A DNA stretch of 64,000 bases from NCBI GenBank assembly GCA_903850425.1, contig CAINLR010000115.1, positions 1 through 64,000 on the forward strand. Reading direction: 5' to 3'. Position 1 is the first letter of the stretch, and each line of letters starts with the position of its first letter. This document shows positions 26,181-34,612 of the stretch, piece by piece. A program made the translations under genes and the position numbers. The stretch comes from an uncultured Verrucomicrobia subdivision 3 bacterium. GTDB taxonomy: Bacteria > Verrucomicrobiota > Verrucomicrobiia > Limisphaerales > UBA11358. Below the pieces are notes generated by a model. The model was not told where the DNA came from. It was given only the letters and a program-made list of their open reading frames with translations, and searched no databases.

Positions 26181-28352
26181 CTACTTGGCGAGGTAATACT
26201 TGTTGGTGTATTCCTTCACCATGCGGTCGGTGGTGAACTGCGGCACGAGCGTGGCCATGGAATGGCGGATGCGCTTGAGCCATTCGCGCGGGATGCCGTT
26301 CACGTCGCGGTTGAAGAACATCGGCACCACCTGTTCGGTGAGGGTTTGATACAGGTTCGCGCTGTCCACGCGGTCTTGTTCCTCGACGTTCGCCGGATGC
26401 GAGTCCGGCCCGATGCCGAAACCGTTCTTGCCGTCGTAGCCTTCGCGCCACCAGCCGTCCAAAATGCTCATGCCCATGCAGCCGTGGCAACTGGCCTTCA
26501 TGCCGCTGGTGCCGGACGCTTCGAGGGGTCGGCGCGGATTGTTGAGCCAGATGTCGCAGCCGGCCACCATCTGCCGCGCCACGTGGATGTCGTAATTTTC
26601 CAGGAACACGACGTTGCCGGCGAGTTCGCTGTGCTTGCTCAAATGTATAATCTGCTGGATGAAGCGTTTGCCGTCGTCATCACGCGGATGCGCTTTGCCG
26701 GCAAACACAAACTGCACCGGGCGCTGCTTGTCGCGGACGAGCTTCACGATGTTGTCGAACTGCTGGAAAATCAGCGGCGCGCGTTTGTAGGTGGCGAAGC
26801 GGCGCGCGAAGCCGATGGTCAGTGCGTCGGGATTCAGGAAATGATCAAAGCGGATGAAATCGCCCTGCGTGGCGCGCTGGTTTTGCAGGAGCAGTTTGCG
26901 GCGGGCGAATTCAATCAACTCGCGGCGCAGCTTGTAGCGCAAGGCCCAAAGCTCTTCGTCGGCGACAAAGTTCGGGTCCGTCATTTTGTCCCAGAAATCC
27001 GCGTGGTTGATCGCGGAGGACCAGTCCTCGCCGAATTTTTCGCGGAAGAATTTGGTTTCACCATTGCCGTTGTTGAGTTTCCGGCGCCAGAACGTGCGGA
27101 CCGAACCTTTCATCCAGCCGAGCAGGTGAATGCCGTTGGTGATATGTCCGATCGGGACTTCCTCCACGGATTTTCCAGGATAAAGCGATTGCCACATCTC
27201 GCGGCTGACCTGACCGTGCAACTCACTGACCGCATTGGCCGAGCGTGAAAGTTTCAGCGCGAGGACGGTCATGCAGAAGGGTTCCGACAAATTCTCGGGA
27301 TGCACACGGCCCAGCGCCTTGATTTCCGGAAACGGCACGGCCAGCACGGTGGTGAAACGCTGGAACGCGTAGTTCATCAGGTCGCGGCTGAACCGGTCGT
27401 GGCCCGCTTCCACCGGCGTGTGGGTGGTGAAAATGCATTCCGAGCGGGTGAGCCCCTGCGCCTCGACGAAGGTTTTGCCGACCGCCATTTTTTCGCGGAT
27501 GAGTTCGAGCGTGAGAAACGCCGCGTGGCCTTCGTTCATGTGGAACGTGGACGGTTCAAGGCCGAGCGCCCGGAGCAGGCGCACGCCGCCGATGCCTAGG
27601 AGAATCTCCTGCATGATACGTGTGGTGCTGTCGCCGCCATAGACGCGCATCGTGAGATCGCGGAAGAGCTGTTCGTTCTCCGGCAGATTGGTGTCGAGCA
27701 GATAAATGGGGATGCGCCCGACATTCACACGCCAGACCTGAAACCCCACGGTGTTCATCCCGATCTCCACGTTGCAGACCAGCCGGTCGCCATTCGCGTC
27801 AAACACCGGCTCCAGCGGCACGTTTTTCGGATCCACGGGATTGTAGTATTCCGTCTGCCAATTATTGGAATCAATCGCCTGCTGGAAATAACCTTCACGG
27901 TAAAACAGCCCGATGCCGACCAGGCCGAGGCCCAGGTCGCTCGCCGATTTCATGTGGTCACCGGCCAGAATGCCGAGGCCGCCCGCCGAAATCGGCAGCG
28001 ATTCATGGAAACCGAACTCCGCTGAAAAATACGCGACCGGATTTTTGTGCAGCTTGGGCGCGTTTTTGTGACACCAGGTATTTTGGGCGGCGAGATACGT
28101 TTCGAATTCTTTCAGCACGGCGCGCACCTTGTCGGCAAAACCGGGTTCCTGCAAGTGGACGCGCAGTTCGTATTCGGAAACCTCGCGGAGCACGGCCACA
28201 GCGTTGTGAAACAGATTCTGCCAGCCGCGCGGCGAGAGCTCCTGGAATAGATCCTGCGCCTCCTGGTTCCAGCACCACCAAAGGTTGCGAGACAGCTTGT
28301 TCAGGCCGGCGATCAATTCGTTCAGTTCTGCGCCCGTCAATGGTTTCTTCAT
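26181..28352 (-). CDS. glgP: Alpha-glucan (glycogen/maltodextrin) phosphorylase, GT35
   Basis: The enzyme releases glucose-1-phosphate from alpha-1,4-glucans using pyridoxal phosphate. The 723-residue protein begins with the segment seen in the bacterial short phosphorylases (LSRNLWWCWNQEAQDLFQEL). It continues with AYFSAEFGFHESLPISAGGLG, THTPVEAGHDRF, FAGKAHPRDDDGKRFI and the PLP-lysine motif EASGTSGMKASCHG, then DGWWREGYDGKNGFGIG. It belongs to the alpha-glucan phosphorylase subgroup (PF11897-like N-terminus) rather than the long muscle/E. coli MalP type. It is monocistronic and convergent with ftsZ. Confidence 0.93.
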   Translation of the reverse strand: MKKPLTGAELNELIAGLNKLSRNLWWCWNQEAQDLFQELSPRGWQNLFHNAVAVLREVSEYELRVHLQEPGFADKVRAVLKEFETYLAAQNTWCHKNAPKLHKNPVAYFSAEFGFHESLPISAGGLGILAGDHMKSASDLGLGLVGIGLFYREGYFQQAIDSNNWQTEYYNPVDPKNVPLEPVFDANGDRLVCNVEIGMNTVGFQVWRVNVGRIPIYLLDTNLPENEQLFRDLTMRVYGGDSTTRIMQEILLGIGGVRLLRALGLEPSTFHMNEGHAAFLTLELIREKMAVGKTFVEAQGLTRSECIFTTHTPVEAGHDRFSRDLMNYAFQRFTTVLAVPFPEIKALGRVHPENLSEPFCMTVLALKLSRSANAVSELHGQVSREMWQSLYPGKSVEEVPIGHITNGIHLLGWMKGSVRTFWRRKLNNGNGETKFFREKFGEDWSSAINHADFWDKMTDPNFVADEELWALRYKLRRELIEFARRKLLLQNQRATQGDFIRFDHFLNPDALTIGFARRFATYKRAPLIFQQFDNIVKLVRDKQRPVQFVFAGKAHPRDDDGKRFIQQIIHLSKHSELAGNVVFLENYDIHVARQMVAGCDIWLNNPRRPLEASGTSGMKASCHGCMGMSILDGWWREGYDGKNGFGIGPDSHPANVEEQDRVDSANLYQTLTEQVVPMFFNRDVNGIPREWLKRIRHSMATLVPQFTTDRMVKEYTNKYYLAK

Positions 28353-28689
28353 AGTTGAAAGTATTCTATATTTGCCGCCGATTCCTTGCCGACGGTGGCG
28401 CGTAGCTTAATTGCAACGCGGGCGACGGTAAACAATTTTTTCCCCGCCGGCCGCCTTGCCTTTGCGGCACATGGCTCGGACGGTTCCAATTTTCCGGTCG
28501 GCTGTGATGCCACTCGTGATGGGAAATGAAACGCCATCGTCCATTCATCGGCAGTTTCCAGGGCGCGCTTAAACCTCGATTTCGAAATCGGCGGCCATCG
28601 TAGTGGGTGGCAGCTGGCTGGTCTCCCGGCGGCGGCCTGTTTTCGTTGGCCATTTCCCGGCGCGCGGTTAAATTCTGCGCGTCCGGCGA
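28353..28689. other. Intergenic region, no gene seen
   Basis: This is the divergent interval between glgP (minus) and an ABC permease gene (plus), so promoters for both should lie here. I see no clear -35/-10 pair, repeat or small RNA. Confidence 0.5.
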
Positions 28690-29496
28690 ATGAAAAAATA
28701 TCTGCACGTCATCAACATCGGCCTGCAAAACAACCTGCAATACCGGTTTAATTACCTCACGCGGACGCTGTTCAGCTTCATCCCGCTCTTCGCGATGGTG
28801 TCGCTGTGGCAGACCATTTACGCCGGCAACAGCGGGGCGGAGCACACCAGCGGTTTCACCCAGGCGCAGATGATTTTTTATTACCTGCTCGTCGCCGTGG
28901 TGGACGTGCTGACCGCTGTGAACGAGGACGACTGGCAGATCGCCGCCGACATCCGCGAAGGCAACATCAGCCAGTTCCTGCTCAAGCCGGTGGATTATCT
29001 TTGGTATCGCCTCTGCCTGTTTTTTTCCGGGCGCATTGCGTTCGTGATGATGGCGGCGGGGCCGCTCGCGATTTTTATTTTTTGTTTTCGGGACTTCGTG
29101 GTGCCTCCCGCCAGTGGCATTGCGCTGTGGGTTTTCCCCGTCTCGCTCGTGCTGACGGCGCTGCTGCAATTTTTCATCTCCTACGCCATGGCCATGCTCG
29201 CGTTCTGGCTGCTGGAAATCTCCACGCTCATCTTCATTCTGTTTGCGTTTGAATATCTCGCCAGCGGCCACCTGTTCCCGCTCGACGTGCTGCCGCCGCT
29301 GCTGAAACAAATTCTTTTTCTGACGCCCTTTCCGTATCAACTGTATTTCCCGATCAGCATTTATCTCGGGCGCGTGAGCGGGCCGGATATATGGCAAGGC
29401 CTGGCCATCCAACTCGCGTGGGTGCTGGCGGCGTATGGTTTGGCGCGGTTCATGTGGCGGCGCGGCATCAAAAAATATTCTGCCTTCGGTGGTTGA
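28690..29496 (+). CDS. ABC-2 type transporter permease (DUF990-like)
   Basis: The 268-residue membrane protein has about six hydrophobic segments. It shows the family pattern NIGLQNNLQYRFNYLTR at the N-terminus, IREGNISQFLLKPVDYLWYRL in the middle, and LFPLDVLPPLLKQILFLTPFPYQLYFP near the end. Such permeases normally pair with a second permease and an ATPase in a three-gene operon. None is adjacent here, so this copy is either an orphan or works with subunits encoded elsewhere. The substrate is unknown. Confidence 0.85.
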   Translation: MKKYLHVINIGLQNNLQYRFNYLTRTLFSFIPLFAMVSLWQTIYAGNSGAEHTSGFTQAQMIFYYLLVAVVDVLTAVNEDDWQIAADIREGNISQFLLKPVDYLWYRLCLFFSGRIAFVMMAAGPLAIFIFCFRDFVVPPASGIALWVFPVSLVLTALLQFFISYAMAMLAFWLLEISTLIFILFAFEYLASGHLFPLDVLPPLLKQILFLTPFPYQLYFPISIYLGRVSGPDIWQGLAIQLAWVLAAYGLARFMWRRGIKKYSAFGG

Positions 29497-29630
29497 GGGC
29501 TGTAATTTGAAAGCGGCCTGCCGCTGAGGACCGGGTCAAGCGGATTACGGCCATCGCGGTTTTATTTTTTGCAAAAAAAAGTTCGCGGATTTTAACGCCG
29601 TCAGCTACGTTGCCGCCCCGTTATTGATGT

Positions 29631-30410
29631 ATGCCTCAACCTTGGCGCATTCGGGCGTTTGGGGCTTGCATGATCGGTGGCTTCCCCCACCGATATGAAG
29701 ACTCGTTTTTTCATCTGGCGCTGGAGCGGTTAAAGCGGGAAACCAAGATTGAACTTGCGCCATCCATCTTCACTTTGGGCGGCTTTCCGGTCACTCGCGT
29801 TCCCAAACACCTTGCTACTCGCTGTTTGGCGGCGCAGCCGGACATCGTCGTGCTGCAGTTCGGTGCGAGTGATTTGATTGTCCCCATCCGTAGAGCAAGC
29901 GGCCACTCCGGCAGTGGTCTTTCCCCGGTGCAAAGAACCGTATCAACGAAGCCACCCACGTTGAAAAGCCTCCTTAAATGGCGTTTCCGCGCGCTCCTCG
30001 CCGAGATGCTCCAACTACCAACCGTCACGCCGCCGAAAATTTATCTGGAAACGATGATTCAGCTCGCGCAGACGTTGCTGGCGCATCGGGTGATTCCCGT
30101 CGTAGTGTCGCCGTTTGTATTTGGAGGGAGCCGTTCCGACCGGTTTGCGCGGGGCTGCGCCGCACGGCTGCAAGCAGGCTTGTCCGCTTTGCCGCAGGCC
30201 GTCTATGTTGAAGCGTATGCCGCGCTCGACCGCCATCCGCGTCGCCGAATGTTATTATCTGACGGCACCCATCTGTCGCTGGCAGGGCATCAGGTGGTGG
30301 GCGAGAGTTTGTTTCCGAGCCTTAAGAAACTGGTGGAACCAGCTGACCGTTCCACTGGCCATTCCCTTGCCCCAAGCAAGCCTGAGGTTTTGCGGCGGGC
30401 GGCATGTTAA
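29631..30410 (+). CDS. SGNH/GDSL-like hydrolase-fold protein
   Basis: The 259-residue protein has an SGNH-like layout: a first block with GACMIGGFP in place of GDSxxxG, an Asn-block variant VVLQFGASDL, and a C-terminal DGTHLSLAGHQVVGE supplying the Asp/His pair. The nucleophile Ser of block I is not obvious (Cys at the equivalent place), so catalytic competence is uncertain. There is no signal peptide. Codon use and composition are slightly different from neighbours. It stands alone and converges with galK. Confidence 0.6.
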   Translation: MPQPWRIRAFGACMIGGFPHRYEDSFFHLALERLKRETKIELAPSIFTLGGFPVTRVPKHLATRCLAAQPDIVVLQFGASDLIVPIRRASGHSGSGLSPVQRTVSTKPPTLKSLLKWRFRALLAEMLQLPTVTPPKIYLETMIQLAQTLLAHRVIPVVVSPFVFGGSRSDRFARGCAARLQAGLSALPQAVYVEAYAALDRHPRRRMLLSDGTHLSLAGHQVVGESLFPSLKKLVEPADRSTGHSLAPSKPEVLRRAAC

Positions 30411-30473
30411 GCGAAATTCGCCAAGCCGCATGGTCGCGACTTGACGAGTGGCCAATTTGCCGTGAGCTGGCTT

Positions 30474-31643
30474 TCAGCCTTTGATAATCGTGGCGCCAGC
30501 CGCCGGGCGGGAGGCGAAGATGGTGGCTTCGATGCCGGTTTTCATGTGGTAGTCCGCCGCGATCTTCTTTGAGATGGCCGCGATGTCGCTGGCTTTCACC
30601 AGCGCCACGCAGCAACCGCCAAAGCCGCCGCCGGTCATGCGACAACCATAGACGCCGCCTTGGTAGCCGATGTCTTCCGCGATCTCCACGACCACGTCGA
30701 GTTCTTTGCAACTCACTTCGTAGTCGTCGCGCAAGGCGGCGTGGCTGGCATACATGAGATTACCCACGGCCGGCCAGTTGGAGTTGCGGATGCCTTCGGC
30801 GGCGTGCGTCGTGCGTTCGATCTCGCCGATGACGTGACGGGCGCGGCGATAAACGACTTCGCTCATCTTGCCTTTGGCCTTTTCAAGCTGGTCGGCGGTG
30901 GCGTCGCGCAGGGAGGCGACTCCGAGAATCTTCGCGGCGGACTCACATTCAGCGCGGCGTTTGGCGTATTCGCCGGAGCCGAGCTCATGTTTGACGTTCG
31001 TGTTCACGACGAGCAGTTCGACGGACGGATCGCTCATCGGCACGAGCTGAGTCTGGCGTGTGCGGCAGTCGAGCAGGAGCAAATGACCTTCGCGGCCGAG
31101 CGCGGAAATGAATTGATCCATGATGCCGCAGGGCACGCCGGCGAAATCGTGTTCGGCCTTCTGCGCGAGCAACGCTTTTTCGATCGGATCAATCGCCTTG
31201 CCGGTCGCGGCTTCCATCAAGGTGGCGGTGCACACTTCCAGCGCGGCGCTGCTGCTCAGGCCGCCGCCGAGCGGCACGGTGGACATGAAGGCGATGTCGA
31301 GAGCGGGAATCGTCACGCCGCGTTTTTGAAAGCCCGCCAGCACGCCGCGAATGTAGTTCGACCATTTCGGCTCGCCCTTGGTGACCGGCGCGGAAACGTC
31401 AACGGAGGTGCTCTCCTTGAACTGCGTGTCGTAAATGGAAATTTTGCCCGGCGCAGCGGCGGAATCGGCGGCCATGATGGCGTAGCGTTCAATGGCCATC
31501 GGCAGCACAAAGCCGTCGTTGTAATCGGTGTGTTCCCCAATGACGTTGACGCGGCCCGGCGCAGCGACGATCCAGCGCGGCGCGCGACCGTAATGCTTTT
31601 GAAATTCCGCAGCGACGTGGATGGAGAGGGTTTTTAGGGTCAT
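30474..31643 (-). CDS. galK: Galactokinase
   Basis: GalK phosphorylates galactose to galactose-1-phosphate, the first step of the Leloir pathway. The 389-residue GHMP kinase shows the galactokinase signature GRVNVIGEHTDYNDGFVLPMA, the ATP-binding PLGGGLSSSAALEV, and the C-terminal MTGGGFGGCCVALV. The ATG at 31643 gives the canonical length; the longer frame runs into a dispersed repeat (31651-31725). It lies downstream of a small membrane protein and an SSS symporter on the same strand, forming a likely galactose uptake and use operon. Confidence 0.95.
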   Translation of the reverse strand: MTLKTLSIHVAAEFQKHYGRAPRWIVAAPGRVNVIGEHTDYNDGFVLPMAIERYAIMAADSAAAPGKISIYDTQFKESTSVDVSAPVTKGEPKWSNYIRGVLAGFQKRGVTIPALDIAFMSTVPLGGGLSSSAALEVCTATLMEAATGKAIDPIEKALLAQKAEHDFAGVPCGIMDQFISALGREGHLLLLDCRTRQTQLVPMSDPSVELLVVNTNVKHELGSGEYAKRRAECESAAKILGVASLRDATADQLEKAKGKMSEVVYRRARHVIGEIERTTHAAEGIRNSNWPAVGNLMYASHAALRDDYEVSCKELDVVVEIAEDIGYQGGVYGCRMTGGGFGGCCVALVKASDIAAISKKIAADYHMKTGIEATIFASRPAAGATIIKG

Positions 31644-31650
31644 GTTATTA

Positions 31651-31725
31651 GTGGAACAGGCATCTTGCCTTTCGGGTTGCAAATTGACGGACGAACTGGA
31701 CAGTCAGGATTGCCGGTCCTACCAC
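31651..31725. repeat. Dispersed-type imperfect inverted repeat between galK and the small membrane protein gene
   Basis: The stretch begins gtggaacaggcatcttgcct and ends with the near-complement ggattgccggtcctaccac, making an imperfect hairpin of about 75 nt. Its sense (gtgg-acaggca...gcct) resembles dispersed hairpins I recall from Verrucomicrobia and Planctomycetes genomes. Only one copy is in this window, so multi-copy status is inference. Confidence 0.45.
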
Positions 31726-31727
31726 GT

Positions 31728-31943
31728 TCAGGCCGAGGGTGGAGTTTTTCCGCCTTTGATCGCGCCAAGCAGCATGAAGCCACCAAAGCCCAGGAGGGCG
31801 ATGCCCCAGATGAGATTGATGTTGATGCTTTGGCCGGCGACGAGAATGGTGGAGGCGGCAGCTCGGAGCACGCCGTAGCCGATCATCAAAGCACCGATGA
31901 GCGTGAACATGAGGCCAATCGGCCAGCGGATATCGAGTCCCAT
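31728..31943 (-). CDS. Small two-helix membrane protein in the galactose operon
   Basis: The 71-residue protein consists of two hydrophobic helices (PIGLMFTLIGALMIGYGVL and LIWGIALLGFGGFMLLGAI) joined by a short loop. It starts with ATG at 31943, 34 nt after the symporter stop, and precedes galK. I do not recognise a named family. Its place suggests a partner or stabiliser of the sodium/solute symporter, which is inference. Confidence 0.75.
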   Translation of the reverse strand: MGLDIRWPIGLMFTLIGALMIGYGVLRAAASTILVAGQSININLIWGIALLGFGGFMLLGAIKGGKTPPSA

Positions 31944-31977
31944 AAATAGTCTTTCAGTTAAGGTTGGTTGCGTTGGT

Positions 31978-33918
31978 TCACCAGAAAATCACGTTCAAAA
32001 TGATGCAGACAATCAGCAGCACAATGCCGACCACGGCGGGCTTTTGATAAATCGGGATGTTGTTGTCCACGATTTTAGGCGTGAGCGAATAGACGAGGCC
32101 TTTGAGGTCGGCATCGGTCTTCTGCGACTTGGTGGCCAGCGAAATCACCACGGTGAGCGAGAAGCAGACAATGAAAGCGAACGCGGCGAGCCAGAAGTTC
32201 TGCGCCATTTCGCTGGGGAATTCCTGGGCCAGATGCAGGTAACCGCCTTTGACGCCCGGCAGGTTGCCATGCGCAATGGTGAGGGAATGGAATAGAGCGG
32301 AGCTGGCGATGCCGCCAAACAAACCGAGGAAGGCGCCGGTGCCGGTGGTGCGTTTCCAGAACATGCCCAGCAGGAAGGTGGCGAAGATCGGCGCGTTCAC
32401 AAAGCCGAACACGAGTTGGATGATGTCCATGGCGTTGTCATATTGCTTGGCAAAATACGCCGCGCCCATGCTTAAAATAATACCGACCACCGTGATGACC
32501 TTGCCGGTGATGAAATAGTGCCGGTCGCTCTTGCCCTTCACGAAGTAGGCCTGATAGAGATCGTAGGTGAAGACAGTATTGAACGCGGTGACGTTGCCGG
32601 CCATGCCGGACATAAACGAGGCGAGCAGCGCCGTCAGCGCCAGGCCGAACAGACCCGGCGGACAGTATTTTTTAATGAGCGAAAGGATGACGCCGCTGTA
32701 GTAATTTTCGGCGATGCTGTTGTAAAGACCCTCCTTGATCTTCGTGTCGGATAATTTGCTGCCAGCATTCGCGGCGACGAGCGAGGCGATTTTGTCAGCG
32801 GCGACTTTTACCCCGAGCGCGTCACCGACTGCTTTCACAGCGGCCACCGGCTCGGACGGGCTGGCGCTTTTCACTGCGTCAATCGCTTTCGCATAGTTTT
32901 CCTCGGAGACGATGGGCGGGGGAATGCGGTAATTCTTATCCGGCATTGACGTCAGGGCGACGGCGATCATGCCAGGAATGATCACGAGAAACGGGAAGAA
33001 CATTTTCGGCACCGCAGCCACGAGCGGTGTGTTGCGGGCAGCGGTCATGTTCTTCGCCGCCATCGCGCGTTGCACGACGAGGAAGTTGGTGCACCAGTAA
33101 CCAAAGCTCAACACGAAGCCGAGGCCGAAGATCATCGCAAACCAGTCCACGCCCATCGGGTTATGCGATGCGCCGGCCAGCACGGGCGTCCAGGCGCTGG
33201 TCCACGCGTCGGGCGCGTAGGCAATGCCGGCATCCTTGAGGCCAAGCGACGACGGATTGACCGCGACCGCCTTCAACGAGTGCGTCATCGCGCCCCAGCC
33301 GCCGACATCTTTCAAGCCGAGGTAAACCACCGGCGCAAAACCGAGGACGATCATGAAGAATTGCAGCACTTCGGTGTAAATCGCCGAAGTCAAACCGCCT
33401 TTCAAAACATAGACCAGCACCACGGCGGAACAAATGAGGAGGGCGAAGTTGTAATTCCAGCCGAGCAACTGGTTCAATAATTTTGCCAGCGCGTCCATCG
33501 AAATACCCGAGGCGAAAATCGTCATCACCGCGAAGGCCACGGCGTTCAGCCCGCGGACGCGTTCGTCAAAGCGCATCTTGAGGTATTCCGGCGTGGAGCG
33601 CGCCTTGGAGCCGTAGTAGAACGGCATCATGAATACCGCGAGGAAGATCATCGCGGGAATCGCGCCGACCCAATAGAAGTGGGCGGTGCTGATGCCGTAT
33701 TTGGCACCGCTCGCCGCCATGCCGACGAGTTCCAGCGCGCCGAGGTTCGCGGAAATGAAGGCCAGGCCGGTGACCCAGGTGGGGATCGAGCGCGCGGACG
33801 TCAGAAAGTCCGACGACGTTTTCATGTAGCGCGACAGCTTCCAGCCGATGCCAATGACAAAGGCGACGTAGGCGACGAGGATGAGATAGTCAATCGCTGC
33901 GAGATGAATGGCTTGCAT
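31978..33918 (-). CDS. Sodium:solute symporter (SSS family), probable galactose/sugar importer
   Basis: The 646-residue polytopic protein has SSS-family features: an N-terminal AIDYLILVAYVAFVIGIGW helix, GLAFISANLGALELVGMAASGAKYG around the sodium/substrate region, FYYGSKARSTPEYLKMRFD, and the later AFNTVFTYDLYQ helix, with about 14 hydrophobic segments. A hydrophilic insert of about 85 residues (from PDKNYRIPPP to KEGLYNSIAE) interrupts the transmembrane part. It heads the operon with the small protein and galK, so galactose is the most likely substrate; this is inferred from context. Confidence 0.9.
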   Translation of the reverse strand: MQAIHLAAIDYLILVAYVAFVIGIGWKLSRYMKTSSDFLTSARSIPTWVTGLAFISANLGALELVGMAASGAKYGISTAHFYWVGAIPAMIFLAVFMMPFYYGSKARSTPEYLKMRFDERVRGLNAVAFAVMTIFASGISMDALAKLLNQLLGWNYNFALLICSAVVLVYVLKGGLTSAIYTEVLQFFMIVLGFAPVVYLGLKDVGGWGAMTHSLKAVAVNPSSLGLKDAGIAYAPDAWTSAWTPVLAGASHNPMGVDWFAMIFGLGFVLSFGYWCTNFLVVQRAMAAKNMTAARNTPLVAAVPKMFFPFLVIIPGMIAVALTSMPDKNYRIPPPIVSEENYAKAIDAVKSASPSEPVAAVKAVGDALGVKVAADKIASLVAANAGSKLSDTKIKEGLYNSIAENYYSGVILSLIKKYCPPGLFGLALTALLASFMSGMAGNVTAFNTVFTYDLYQAYFVKGKSDRHYFITGKVITVVGIILSMGAAYFAKQYDNAMDIIQLVFGFVNAPIFATFLLGMFWKRTTGTGAFLGLFGGIASSALFHSLTIAHGNLPGVKGGYLHLAQEFPSEMAQNFWLAAFAFIVCFSLTVVISLATKSQKTDADLKGLVYSLTPKIVDNNIPIYQKPAVVGIVLLIVCIILNVIFW

Positions 33919-34082
33919 AAAGTGTGGGCAAGGATTTAGCCATTTTTATTAGCCGTGTCAATTTCATTGGCGGGAAAAATGTGTGGCCACATCGTGCCAG
34001 TTGACAAGCGGTGGAAAAAATGTTCGCGGCATTGGCATTTGCTTTTGGTGGCCGGATATGATTTATTCCTGCCTCAAAATTT

Positions 34083-34496
34083 ATGCCTACAATCATTGAA
34101 ACGAAAACGAACGAGCTGTGCGAGCTGATTCTCGCCGAGATCCAGAACGGTGGCATCCGCCAGCGCATTGACACTTTTCAAGCCGACCGCGGCGCGCGTG
34201 GCCAGTATGAATCCCTGATGAGCAAAGGCCAGGCGCTCCAAGAAAAGCAGCACAGCGGCCAGACGCTGGAACCGGCGGAAATCGCCGCGTTTGAGAAGGA
34301 TCGTGACGCGCTGCTCCAAAACCCGGTGGCCTCCGGCTTTCTGGACGCGCAGGAAGAGATGCACGCCCTCAAGCAATCCGTCCAGAAGCGCATTGCCAAA
34401 ACCATTGAACTGGGCCGCATTCCCACGGCGGAAGATTTGGACGGCGGCGGCTCCTGCGGTAACGGCTGCGGTTGTCACGACCACCACGACCATTAA
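34083..34496 (+). CDS. YlbF/YmcA-family protein with a Cys/His-rich metal-binding-like tail
   Basis: The 137-residue protein is mainly helical and matches the YlbF/YmcA (Com_YlbF) family: an N-terminal helix with LCELILAEIQ, a QADRGARGQYE segment, and a helical hairpin ending in QEEMHALKQSVQKRIAKTIELGR. In Bacillus the YlbF-YmcA-YaaT complex assists RNase Y and competence/sporulation regulation and carries iron-sulfur clusters. Here the C-terminus is an unusual tail, GGGSCGNGCGCHDHHDH, rich in potential metal ligands. No YaaT or RNase Y gene is adjacent. It is divergent from the symporter gene. Confidence 0.75.
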   Translation: MPTIIETKTNELCELILAEIQNGGIRQRIDTFQADRGARGQYESLMSKGQALQEKQHSGQTLEPAEIAAFEKDRDALLQNPVASGFLDAQEEMHALKQSVQKRIAKTIELGRIPTAEDLDGGGSCGNGCGCHDHHDH

Positions 34497-34612
34497 GAAC
34501 TTCCCGCGAACGAGGTTCGCGAGTTGGGCTGGAGCGCAGGGTTTTTGAAGATTTTGCACTCCGGCCTTTTTGGTGCTTGTGTGCCGTGGGCGCGTGATTA
34601 TCTTCTGGTTTC

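Noticed and set aside
34505-34521. Terminator-like hairpin after the YlbF-family gene (cgcgaac/gttcgcg)
   Set aside because: Stem is only 7 bp and the T-run starts about 20 nt later, so it is not a credible intrinsic terminator.
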